Assembly: GCA_009746045.1 (NCBI GenBank)
Contig: RPFO01000497.1
Coordinates: 302,501-330,000 of the forward strand
DNA length: 27,500 bases
Origin: Mesostigma viride
Lineage: Eukaryota; Streptophyta; Mesostigmatophyceae; Mesostigmatales; Mesostigmataceae
Direction of reading: 5' to 3'
Part shown: piece by piece, positions 18,518 to 27,500 of the stretch
Layout of the letters: every line of letters starts with the position of its first letter
Position numbering within the stretch: position 1 is the first letter of the stretch
Made by a program: the position numbers and the translations under genes
Notes under the pieces: model-generated
What the model saw: the letters and a program-made list of their open reading frames with translations, nothing else
Databases searched by the model: none
What the model was told of the DNA's origin: nothing

Positions 18518-18766
18518 TGTTCACATCGGCCTGGCCTGGGCGCCAGGCTCCGTTCGCTCAACACCTACTGGCGCTCGAAGGGCCTGGGCGAGCACCGCAA
18601 GCGCATGCTCTTCAAGGTCCTCGTCCTCACGGTGCTCACGTATGGCGCCGAGGCGTGGACACTCACGGAATCACTGGCAGCTAAGCTAGACGGCACGGTT
18701 TACAGGATGCTTCGACAGGTCCTGAACGTAGGGTTTTCCAAGCGTAGGTCATTAGAGTCTTTGTGG
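18518..18766 (+). pseudogene. RT-LINE fragment head-to-head with the minus copy
   Basis: Plus-strand coding fragment. LNTYWRSKGLGEHRKRMLFK is followed by LTVLTYGAEAWTLTESLAAK and LDGTVYRMLRQVLNVGFSK; similarity stops at SLESL. It duplicates, inverted, the sequence of the minus copy from 18517 back to about 18077 apart from the 186-bp insertion. The two arms meet at GGCCGATG(10 nt)CATCGGCC around 18518. Confidence 0.8.
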
Positions 18767-19716
18767 CGCCGCGCCGGAGACTGCATGCGCCTGTGGCCGC
18801 CGTCGCTCCTCCTCCGGCTGCTACCCCTGTTGCTGTGGCCGACACGACGGCGCGGCCCCAGCGCGCACCACCTGTGGTCACGGTCTCGCCCGCTGTCGCT
18901 GCGCCCGTGCCCGGGCCTTCTCAGGCCCCTGGGCAGTCGTCGCGGGGCTTCTTCGGTGACCGGCCCCAGCGGCCTTCCTACGCTGTGGGAGGGTGGCCCG
19001 CCTCAGCGTGTACCAGTTCCTGACTGGAGCCTTGACGGTAACCAGTCCTACGTGGGTGAGCCGCGTCCCACGGGTCCTTTGTTCAACATGTGGCCCTCGG
19101 GCATGCCTCCGTCCGAGGCCTCCTCGTCAGCGGGTCTGTCGCGGCCTATACCGGCGTTCCTGCTCCAGCCGCGTCTGCGCGCCCGTTCCTGCTCCTGCTC
19201 CAGCTCGTGACTCCAGTGTGGGTAACCGTTCACTGGCGACGGTCGGTGTTCGCTACGACCCGGGTCACTGAGGCGGACCTGCGACATCAGCGCGCGTCCG
19301 ACTCCATTCAGGAGATGGCCTGCGCCCTGCGGCGACCGGGACCGCGCCCCCTCGGTGGTCCATCAGACGCCGGAGTCTAGCTAGGGATTCGGCTGTTGCG
19401 GGGTACGGTATGTCAGCGGTGGCGTGCCGACAGTGCGACCTCCCTCGGGCGGCTCCCGAGATTTCGTTGACGCTCATGTCGTATGGTTTCTCCCAGGTGT
19501 GTCGGGCGCCGAGGGATAGGAACATTCCCCTTGACACTGATCGGCCTCCGTTTTACATGGTTATTCTGGCCGACCCCATCTTCCAGGGCGAGATCCTGGT
19601 GCGCCGTGTGCTGTATACCGCTGGGCCAGGCGCCACAACGAGTTGTGCGCTGCTTCACGTACTGTGGCGGGTATCAGTGCCGGCCGGTGGGCCTATCCCC
19701 CTCCTCTGGGTACTAT
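18767..19716 (+). other. Unidentified GC-rich, coding-like but broken sequence
   Basis: High GC and long open stretches on the plus strand suggest a decayed gene. Examples are a Pro/Ala-rich peptide at 18763-19023, and the frame at 19410 onward with DRNIPLDTDRPPFYMVILAD and PIFQGEILVRRVLYTAG. No frame stays open across the region, and no family was recognised; a gag-like or other element-encoded protein is possible. Removing the nested retroposons at 19717-22646 joins it to 22647. Confidence 0.35.
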
Positions 19717-19991
19717 TAATTAGAAACATAACTCCGTTGGGAGTACATGTAGCACATATCCCTGAGAAGGGGCATTAATGGCTTTTAATATGTACATTCT
19801 GGGCTACTTCCTGCAAGGCACCTGGGAATGTAAGCGGCCCTTGCTCTAGGTGCACCAGGGCACCTGCACCGGCCCTCATAATCTTCACACTATGCCCAGC
19901 TAAGGGGGAGTATGTTATGTGGGGGAAGATCATCATCATGGCTATACAAGAGCTAGGACATGGCTTCTCTACAGAGAGCATTTCTCTGCAT

Positions 19992-21971
19992 TAATTAATT
20001 AATTAAAATCATAGCTCCGTGGGGAGCATATGTAACACATAGCCCTGAGAAAGGGGCATCTATGGGTTTGTAATACAATCAGGGCGACAACCTGCAGGTG
20101 TAGGATGTACAACTATCACCTGCTCTGGGTGCACTAGGTGCACCTGCACCTCCATGATGGTTCATGCCTCCTAAACAAGCACAGGCACCCAGGGGGGGCT
20201 TGAGGAGAGGGCCTAGAAGGCCTGCATGACATATGGGGTGGAAGGTATGTGGCTAGGCTATAGCTAGGGTACACATGGCCTCTCAGCAGGGAGTAACTCC
20301 CTGCATGGGCAAAGCATGACTCGACATTGCTACGGCTATTGCAAGGGCGGGTGTGGGCCCATCACGTAGGCATACATGGCCACGTCACTAAGCTTTCTAG
20401 TCTACACTACTGCTATATATTCCCTAGGCTGGGGTGGCTGGGGTGGCTGGGGTTGCAGGGGTCGCCTGCCAGGGCTTGTGGGCGACGTAGATGTCCGCCC
20501 CCTTCCAGTAGACCGGCTTCTGCCCCGCCGTCTGCCGAAGCTGGAGGTAGGTCGGCCATAACTCCCGTCGCCGTTGTTGCTGCGTCAAGGTCAAGTCGTC
20601 GTCCAGCGTGTAGGCGGTCCCCCCAAGCCGCTTGCGACACTTGAGGAACTCCATCTTATCCGCCATGGTGTCGAAGGTGAGGAGCAAGGGGGAGGGGCCG
20701 GCCTTACCCCGCGAGCGGGGAAGGCGGGTCACCCCCCGCGGCTTGCCCTTACCAGTGATAGCCATGGGGACAAGGATTTTGTTCTCAAACGCCAGGGCAA
20801 GGGTCTCGGAGGTCTCGTCCTGCAGCGGGTCGAAGTGCTTGACTATGACGTTAAGGCTGCGCTTGGCGAGCTCGGCCTCCTCGCGGAGGTCCAGCGTCTG
20901 CTGCTGAAGCTGGGCGGCGACGGCGGAGGTGGTGGAGGTGGCGTGCTGCTTAAGCATGTCCGCCCAGGTGGTGATGGGAGGAGCATCGCCGGCAGGGCCA
21001 GCAGGGGCTGGCCGAGCGGCGATGTCCTTCACCGCCTGGGCAGTGATGCCGGCGGTGTTCTGCAAGCATTCGATGGCTATGGCATTGTCCTGCAGGCGCT
21101 TGTCGATGGCGAGGAGCTGGGCGGTGAGGGCTTCGGTTGTGGTGGAGGTGGCGGCGAGGAGCTTGGAGGTGGCGGTGGTGGTGGAGGAGAGGAGGGGAAG
21201 CTCGGCAGCCAGCGTGCCGCCCATGGCCGCCACATCTGCGGCCAGGGGTGTCACGTGCTGTGCGATGGCCTTGTTGATGAGGGAGCGAATTTCGGAGGTG
21301 GAGGGGGGGGCCCAGATCTCGGCGACAGAGCGCCCGAGGAGGCAGCAGAGGGCGAGGAGCTGAAGGCGGGGGCGGGAGTAGCGGGACCCGCGATCCGGGT
21401 CAAAAAAATCACCACGGGCAGGCGAAATGATGCGACGTTGGACGTAAAAGTGCTTGCACAGGGCAAGAAGCGAGGTGCGCGTCCGAAGAACACGGCGTTC
21501 ATAAACTGGATGGGATCTGCTTGGCCTTGTGTCCACCAGGCAGCTGATTTGGCGTCAAAGTCGATTTCTTTCCAGCCCGGCTCGTCAGGGGGCGGATCCT
21601 CAGGGCGACTGCGTTTAGGCTCAGGCGATGCCGAGGGCGAGGCAAGTCCGTGAGGGGGCTGGGCAACCACCAGTGCACGACTAGTGTCACCGTTGCCTTC
21701 CGGGCTTGAGGGCGAATCTGCTGCCGAAGCTGCAGACGGACTTTCATTGCCGAGCGCAGCCGCCAGGCTGCGTTGCGGCAAGGGGCGTTTGCTCGTCATA
21801 TATTGCGTTATAGCTTCGGAAAATTATATCAGCATGTGCGTCTAAGAAAGACGAAGCGATTGTGATATTCACAGCTGAATTCGGGGCTCAAACGTAAAAG
21901 TTATGAGCTCCGACAGCCATGGCTACCGCGTGGCTCGGGACCCTCCGTGGCAGCTAAGCTAGACGGCACGG
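19992..21971 (-). mobile_element. ORF1-only retroposon, complete young insertion (copy C)
   Basis: An 11-bp duplication, TTTCTCTGCAT, at 19981-19991 and 21972-21982 brackets 1980 bp. From the 5' side it has a leader (21800-21947) shared with copy A and B0, an ORF1 with one 1-nt frameshift (21799-20424), a 3' untranslated region, the stem-loop CTCC-GTGG-GGAG (20015-20026) and a TTAATTAATTAATTAA tail. No RT or endonuclease is encoded. The near-intact reading frame and its position on top of D/E make it the youngest insertion visible. Its outermost 24 nt (21948-21971) match the RT-LINE and not the family leader. Confidence 0.88.
20424..21799 (-). pseudogene. L1-ORF1-like protein of copy C, one frameshift
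   Basis: About 458 codons from ATG at 21799 to the stop at 20424, broken by a single missing base near 21465-21485 relative to copy A. The N-terminal 60 residues are Ser/Pro-rich and basic (PEPKRSRPEDPPPDEPGW). The middle is rich in Thr/Ala and probably coiled-coil (LLAIDKRLQDNAIAIECLQN, LREEAELAKR). The C-terminal part looks like the RRM plus C-terminal domain of L1 ORF1p: NVIVKHFDPLQDETSETLAL, PSPLLLTFDTMADKMEFLKC, LDDDLTLTQQQRRRELWPTY, VYWKGADIYVAHKPW. L1 ORF1p binds element RNA and acts as a chaperone. The frames at 21251 and 20424 are the two halves of this one gene. Confidence 0.8.
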
Positions 21972-22203
21972 TTTCTCTGCATGGCATAGCATTGCTCACT
22001 TCTTAATGCAACACCCATGGGGGTCCCGTTATAGGCATGGCTTGGCTAAATTCTGTAGGCAACATCCATGGGGGCCATTATGGGCGCACATGCGCGTGGG
22101 CCACATGCTCTAGAGGCTATAAGCCTTACTAATCTACACTACTGGTATATATCTTCCTAGCTAGTCTGAGGTGGCAGGAGCGGGGGGGTGCCAGGGCTTG
22201 TGG

Positions 22204-22646
22204 TCAACGTGGATGACGTCCGCCCCCCTCCAGTATACCGGCTTCCCCCGTGCGCTCTGCCGGAGCTGCATGGGGGTAGGTCGGCCATAGCTCGCGTCGC
22301 CGCTGTCGCTGGGCCAGGGTCAAGTCGTCGTCCAGCGTGAAGCGAGTCTCCGAGAGCTTCTTGCGGCATTTAAGGAACGACAGCTTGTCCGCCATGTACT
22401 TAAAGGTGAGGAGCACGGGTGCCGGGCCAGCCTTCCCCCGCGCGCGGGGGAGGCGGACAGCCGACATGTCCAGCTCACCAGTGAGTAACATATGGGGGCA
22501 AGAATGGCGCACTTAAATGCCTCAAGAAGGCTCGTGGAGGTCTCATGCACCTGCCTGCTGGTCGAAGTGCTTGACGATGACATTGTGGCTGCGCCGGGCG
22601 ATGTCGGCTTCCTCGCGAAGGTCGAGGGCTTGTTGCTTGAGTTGTG
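22204..22646 (-). pseudogene. ORF1 C-terminal fragment of copy E
   Basis: The minus strand reads SHNVIVKHFDQQAG, then after a stop and a frameshift AVRLPRARGKAGPAPVLLTF, RFTLDDDLTLAQRQRRRELW. It aligns with residues of the copy at 20424-21799. It lacks the N-terminal half because the insertion is 5'-truncated. Confidence 0.75.
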
Positions 22647-23849
22647 CCTCTGGGTACTATGGCCTCTGATGCTATTTCCGTGGAGTGCCCTGCTGGGCCT
22701 GGTGCTCAGTCTTGGCGCTGTGCACCTTCAGCCCGCTCTAGCTGGAGTGGGACGCCCGCCGTCCGGCTCCCTTGCCTGGTCAGGGCCTGGACGCCCGCGG
22801 ACACCCACCTCCGAGGGCTAGTGAGTACCTGGAGACCTTCGGGTCGCGCCAGTGTGCACGCCGGTGGCGAGCTCGTGAGATCCGGCATATTCGTCTGTGG
22901 CCTGCCAACGTGGAGCCGCGGCTGGACCTGTTCTTCCCCACGGGCATGCGCAACCGGGTTCGGTACCACCGCCTGTTTCTTCGGGCACTCTGCATGCTGG
23001 CTGCTGAGCCCTTCCTTCGGCTTTTTGCCTGCGGTTTCCTGGACTGGGCTAGTAGGGGCCAGGTGATCCTCACCCCGCACCGGTACTACTGGGCCTTCCT
23101 GGGCCTCAGTTCCTGACGGCATAAATGAGCCGATGTTTTCCTCACGGTAGCCCAGGCATGACAATGCTGAGGATGTGGCTCACTACCACGCGTACCTCAG
23201 TGGATGTTCTGATGGCCACGCGCGGTATACCTTCCAGACTGATGGCAACTAGATATAGTGGGCCTTAGGCCCGACCTGAGGGTGTTGTCCCTCCGGTATA
23301 TAGAGTCGCCCTCAGGGTCTGGCCAGTTGGTTGGTCGTTCTTGGTCCTTAGTGTTAACGTTGTTTCCTCTGTGTGTCCTGCCCAGTGCCGTCCCTCCCCG
23401 GCGGCAAGGCCTCCGTGCCAGGCAGTTAGGGGAACCTCACACCAGGCTTGGTGCTGGACTGCTGGTAAGCCCTACACCACTCGGGGTGGAACGGAGGTTA
23501 ACATGTTTTTACTTTGTGCCTTGGATGGTCTGTCGATTGTGCTGGGCGGGCTCATGTTGGGTGCGTTAGGTTATTCCTACCCGCCCGGCCCTTTGGTTTC
23601 CTCCCCGTGCGTAGGTAGAGGGCTCCCTACCTTTGTGGGGGGGGAGGTGTTACGTCGCGTAACAATCTGCTATAGTTACGGACGTAAATTAGGTCCTTTG
23701 CCTCAGTCGTTCCGAAATAGTCTACTGCCGGCTTTCCTAGGTTTACGTGTAGCTAGTACCGGTGGACAATGTTGATTGGAAGGTTCCTTGTTGTGTGCTA
23801 CGGTACCTCGGTGCCTAGGTGCATTGGGCGTCGCGCCGCGTACTTTAGT
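22647..23849 (+). other. Continuation of the unidentified GC-rich coding-like sequence
   Basis: A frame at 22772-23116 contains REIRHIRLWPANVEPRLDLF, VRYHRLFLRALCMLAAEPFL and HRYYWAFLGLSS before a stop. Its composition looks protein-like, but the family was not recognised. 23117-23849 has several open but mutually incompatible frames. The stretch belongs with 18767-19716 and is cut on its right by the TTAA element at 23851. Confidence 0.35.
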
Positions 23850-23850
23850 C

Positions 23851-25557
23851 TTAACCCCTAAATGGGCAGAAATACTGCCGATGCATCGGCTGTAACTTCA
23901 CAATTTTGCAAACCAGATGCCATCCAACCCACCCATATCCAATGGCTGTCCTTGGGGGCCAAGCATGTCCATGAGTTGCCCTTCGGGTTGGTATATCACA
24001 ACCTTACATATATGCAGGGTAGGCCATGTATAACTGCCGTCAAAGTCAGGGGGGTCAAGACGAGCGTTTTCATTTTTGGTAGAATGTGCATTTTGAATTA
24101 TGTTGTAAGAGCTAGGCACCTACCACTTCAGGGATGATAAACAATTAGTTGCTGAACAGTTTGAGCCATTGGGGTCATCATTTGGGTGGGTATGCCAGCA
24201 GTTACACCCAGTACAGCCCATAGGGGTACCGTTGGTAAAAAGCAACCAAGGGGGTAGGAGTGGGCATACTACCTACTAATACCTACTAATATGGCCCCCA
24301 ACCATGCCACACAATACATTTCCCTTCCACAATGATGGGGAAACATAACTGCATCATCACACTGCCCTTACATGGCACCTATGTGCAGGTGCCACCTTGT
24401 CCATGCACGTAGGTAACGTGGTACGGATACCCTACGTAAGGCATGCATTCTAGGAGGCAGCCACCAACAAACTAGTGATTTTAAGCCTATTTCAGCTTGC
24501 CCTAGCAAGGATAAACTAGGCCTAAGCTGCTATAGCTTGCCAGGTGATGGCCAGCACACCTGGTGGCACATGCTGACAATGGGAAGCTTCTACTCACCGG
24601 TTACATGCTTGATGATGCCACAGAGACCAGCCAACTGCCTCACACTCATGCAATATGTGTGTGGGAAATGTATAACAAACATATATGGAGGTATTCAAAC
24701 CCATACAGCATCTAAAACTTATCACCATCACACTGTGGCAGGTCAACTGACTGAGGGAAGCATCTAAGAAGGGTGTTTTAGAAAGGGGCCAGGCCAGGGT
24801 CAAGAAAGAGCATGAATAATGCAAAAAGAATGTGCTACACAAGCTAGAACGTATATATAAACGTCAAACATCGATAGGAAAACGATGCTGAAGCTTTACC
24901 AGGCATGGATGGCGTTACCTTGGCCCAGGCGGTGGCCGCAAAATGGCGCATTTCGGCACACCAAAGTTGTGCAGCATGGTCGCTGGATTCGGCGATTTCT
25001 GGCCACCCTTGCACGTTTACGACTACTATGTATCATAAAAAGTACAAAGAAACCAATATATCCTTTAAAATACGCCGGAAAGGTATTGCTGTCAACGTTT
25101 CTATCGTCCGGCCTGATCGCAGTTTTTTCCAGCAAGAACGCTGCCGACACCTATCAAATGGCATTCCCGCGGTCCAAAAATTGGCCTGTGTGATCTTTAG
25201 GACGTATAAAATCAATTTCCTAAGTTTGGTCAGAAAATTCGAACGAAAACGTAAATGCCATGCGTGGGCGCAAGCCGCCATGGCCAGGTCGTCGTTTTCC
25301 GGAATGCACGTTGTACGTGAAAAAGTACCCTGACCCCTTGTACTTTGACCGGCCAGAACACCTCTATAACTTTGTCAGAAGTATGCAAACCCTAGTACCA
25401 TGCTGTGAGGAAAATTATAAACTTTCGATCTTCTCAGCTAAACTTTTCCTAATTCTCAATAGTTTTCGCGGCATTTGGTCCCCCGAGAAGGGGCCGACGT
25501 GTCGGCTGTAACTCAGTTTTAGGCGGAAAATCGGCAGCCAGACCATTTAGGGGTTAA
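23851..25557. mobile_element. piggyBac-like TIR element, 1.7 kb, TTAA ends
   Basis: TTAACCCCTAAATGG (23851-23865) is matched exactly by CCATTTAGGGGTTAA (25543-25557). piggyBac elements duplicate TTAA and have termini beginning CCC, so TTAA-CCCCTAAATGG fits that family. Near both ends are CGGCTGTAACT and small CGGC/GCCG palindromes (23878-23892, 25495-25535). The open frames inside (23862-24137, 24885-25193, 24905-25333) do not resemble a DDE transposase, so the copy is probably non-autonomous. TAGT flanks the symmetric CTTAA..TTAAG ends on both sides (23846-23849, 25559-25562), so a 4-bp TAGT duplication with longer TIRs is an alternative. Confidence 0.6.
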
Positions 25558-25558
25558 G

Positions 25559-25964
25559 TAGTGGTCCTTATCCTTCTTATAGATGTAGTGGACCAGCGTG
25601 CCGGCATCCTGTGTGCGAGGGCCACGGTCGGCCCGAGCATGCATGAACATTGAACCGTTAGTGATCATTTATTATGCACGCCTAAGTTACCCCTCGGGTT
25701 GGCACCCGGCGTGTGTTATGGATTTATAATACACTGGCTTGGGTCATGGCTTACTAGTGAGTGTTTACTTCGTAGTGCCCGTTTTTTTTTTGGTATATGG
25801 CGTATATCGGTAGTCGTATGTATCGATCGTAGTGCATTGAGAACAGAACCGACACGTCCCAGATCTTATTCACAGTATAGCTCTTCCTCATTATTTGGGT
25901 AACCTCGTTAGTCTAGGTAGAGTCAGGAGAGGTACATGGAGTAGAGACATAAGGGGAGAGCCCG
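25559..25964. other. No feature recognised
   Basis: Flank between the TTAA element and the last ORF1-only fragment. No coding or repeat signal beyond an eight- or nine-T run near 25780. Confidence 0.3.
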
Positions 25965-26130
25965 GTCGTAACTGACTACTGCTGTTATATATTCCCTACT
26001 AGAGACTGAGTTTGCTGGGGTGGCAGGGGTTGCCCGCCTGCCAGGGCTTGTGGTCAACATGAATGACCGCCCCCCTCCAGTATACCGGTTTCCCCCCTGC
26101 GCTCTGCCGGAGCTGGCCGGAGGTAGGTAT
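25965..26130 (-). mobile_element. ORF1-only fragment (copy F): end of ORF1 and start of 3' region
   Basis: It matches 20405-20560 and 22145-22285: TATATATTCCCTA, a GGGGTGGCAGGGG tract, CCAGGGCTTGTGG, and CCCCCCTCCAGTATACCGG. The minus strand ends ORF1 with [13 protein letters not shown], like YWKGADIYVAHKPW. The copy is truncated on both sides and has no duplication that could be read. It directly precedes the ATCC array. Confidence 0.7.
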
Positions 26131-26184
26131 TGTATGTTGTAGATAGCAGTTGTAGATAGATTAGACCGGTAGGACTGTTTGCAC

Positions 26185-27500
26185 CCATCCATCCATCCAT
26201 CCATCCATCCATCCATCCATCCATCCATCCATCCATCCATCCATCCATCCATCCATCCATCCATCCATCCATCCATCCATCCATCCATCCATCCATCCAT
26301 CCATCCATCCATCCATCCATCCATCCATCCATCCATCCATCCATCCATCCATCCATCCATCCATCCATCCATCCATCCATCCATCCATCCATCCATCCAT
26401 CCATCCATCCATCCATCCATCCATCCATCCATCCATCCATCCATCCATCCATCCATCCATCCATCCATCCATCCATCCATCCATCCATCCATCCATCCAT
26501 CCATCCATCCATCCATCCATCCATCCATCCATCCATCCATCCATCCATCCATCCATCCATCCATCCATCCATCCATCCATCCATCCATCCATCCATCCAT
26601 CCATCCATCCATCCATCCATCCATCCATCCATCCATCCATCCATCCATCCATCCATCCATCCATCCATCCATCCATCCATCCATCCATCCATCCATCCAT
26701 CCATCCATCCATCCATCCATCCATCCATCCATCCATCCATCCATCCATCCATCCATCCATCCATCCATCCATCCATCCATCCATCCATCCATCCATCCAT
26801 CCATCCATCCATCCATCCATCCATCCATCCATCCATCCATCCATCCATCCATCCATCCATCCATCCATCCATCCATCCATCCATCCATCCATCCATCCAT
26901 CCATCCATCCATCCATCCATCCATCCATCCATCCATCCATCCATCCATCCATCCATCCATCCATCCATCCATCCATCCATCCATCCATCCATCCATCCAT
27001 CCATCCATCCATCCATCCATCCATCCATCCATCCATCCATCCATCCATCCATCCATCCATCCATCCATCCATCCATCCATCCATCCATCCATCCATCCAT
27101 CCATCCATCCATCCATCCATCCATCCATCCATCCATCCATCCATCCATCCATCCATCCATCCATCCATCCATCCATCCATCCATCCATCCATCCATCCAT
27201 CCATCCATCCATCCATCCATCCATCCATCCATCCATCCATCCATCCATCCATCCATCCATCCATCCATCCATCCATCCATCCATCCATCCATCCATCCAT
27301 CCATCCATCCATCCATCCATCCATCCATCCATCCATCCATCCATCCATCCATCCATCCATCCATCCATCCATCCATCCATCCATCCATCCATCCATCCAT
27401 CCATCCATCCATCCATCCATCCATCCATCCATCCATCCATCCATCCATCCATCCATCCATCCATCCATCCATCCATCCATCCATCCATCCATCCATCCAT
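26185..27500. repeat. (ATCC)n array, 1.3 kb, running off the window
   Basis: About 329 tetranucleotide units with no interruption visible up to the last base, so the true length is unknown. Long Met-Asp-Gly-Trp open frames on the minus strand are a by-product of the repeat and are not genes. Confidence 0.97.

Larger units (their letters stand above)
19717..22646 (-). mobile_element. 5'-truncated ORF1-only copy (D/E) split by copy C
   Basis: A perfect 14-bp target duplication, CCTCTGGGTACTAT, lies at 19703-19716 and 22647-22660. The left part (19717-19991) carries a TTAATTA tail, the stem-loop CTCC-GTTG-GGAG (19732-19743) and the 3' untranslated region. The right part (21972-22646) carries the rest of that region and the ORF1 C-terminal half. 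Rejoining the parts across copy C restores the order seen at 10690-11250. Truncation falls inside ORF1, after peptides QLKQQALDLREEADIARRS. Confidence 0.85.

Noticed and set aside
19265-19537. Minus-strand 90-codon frame antisense to the GC-rich region
   Set aside because: Probably a shadow of high GC; the plus strand looks more protein-like, although neither strand is identified.
20574-21653. 359-codon plus-strand open frame rich in Gly and Val
   Set aside because: It is the antisense of the ORF1-like gene of copy C. The minus-strand protein is conserved among copies and carries the recognisable domain.
24885-25333. Open frames inside the TTAA element as a transposase
   Set aside because: No acidic catalytic motif pattern or similarity to piggyBac transposases is seen; two frames overlap with equal quality.
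25923-27500. Long minus-strand open frames of Met-Asp-Gly-Trp repeats (up to 525 codons)
   Set aside because: Pure product of the (ATCC)n array, in which the minus strand lacks stops in every frame. No evidence for translation.

Overview
The window is nuclear DNA from a eukaryote, probably a green alga. The two convincing genes each carry two GT-AG introns, one has a TGTAA box (the usual chlorophyte poly(A) signal) 58 nt after its stop, and most of the rest is retrotransposon debris, terminal-inverted-repeat elements and very long simple repeats. The species cannot be named from the sequence, and the chlorophyte assignment is an inference.

Genes. Two paralogous secreted CHRD-domain proteins lie on the + strand about 10 kb apart (5577-6676 and 15683-16749). 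Both have three exons with introns at identical protein positions, and exons 2 and 3 have identical lengths (135 and 252 nt). A probable terminal exon of an unidentified gene ends at 563. No RNA gene was recognised.

Mobile DNA. From 7.3 to 12.7 kb and from 17.0 to 22.6 kb the window is a nested pile of non-LTR retrotransposons. Two kinds of element interact. One is an RT-encoding LINE, present only as pieces (9461-10111, 17046-18766, 12241-12690). The other is a roughly 2 kb family that encodes only an L1-ORF1-like RNA-binding protein and no RT (complete insertions at 7366-9448 and 19992-21971; older or truncated copies at 10112-12235, 10669-11254, 19717-22646 and 25965-26130). Both kinds end in the same 3' sequence: a CTCC/GGAG stem-loop beside a conserved ATGTAGCACATA-like box, followed by an AT-rich tail. 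Target-site duplications of 11 to 18 bp can be read around many copies, so the order of insertion can be reconstructed. The layout suggests ORF1-only elements mobilised in trans by the RT-LINE, analogous to mammalian HAL1 or to LINE/SINE pairs.

DNA transposons without a visible transposase: two related mariner-like MITEs (4518-4675, 13727-13961), an 891-bp TIR element with an internal 40-bp minisatellite (14263-15153), a 479-bp TIR element inside an ORF1 relic (11559-12037) and a 1.7-kb piggyBac-like element with TTAA ends (23851-25557).

Other structure: a (GGTG)n block (2475-2791), a 25-nt G run (13680-13704), an uninterrupted (ATCC)n array filling the last 1.3 kb and running off the window, and evenly spaced short palindromes around 4355-5235. 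About 2.1 kb of GC-rich, coding-like but broken sequence (18767-19716 continuing at 22647-23849) was not identified.
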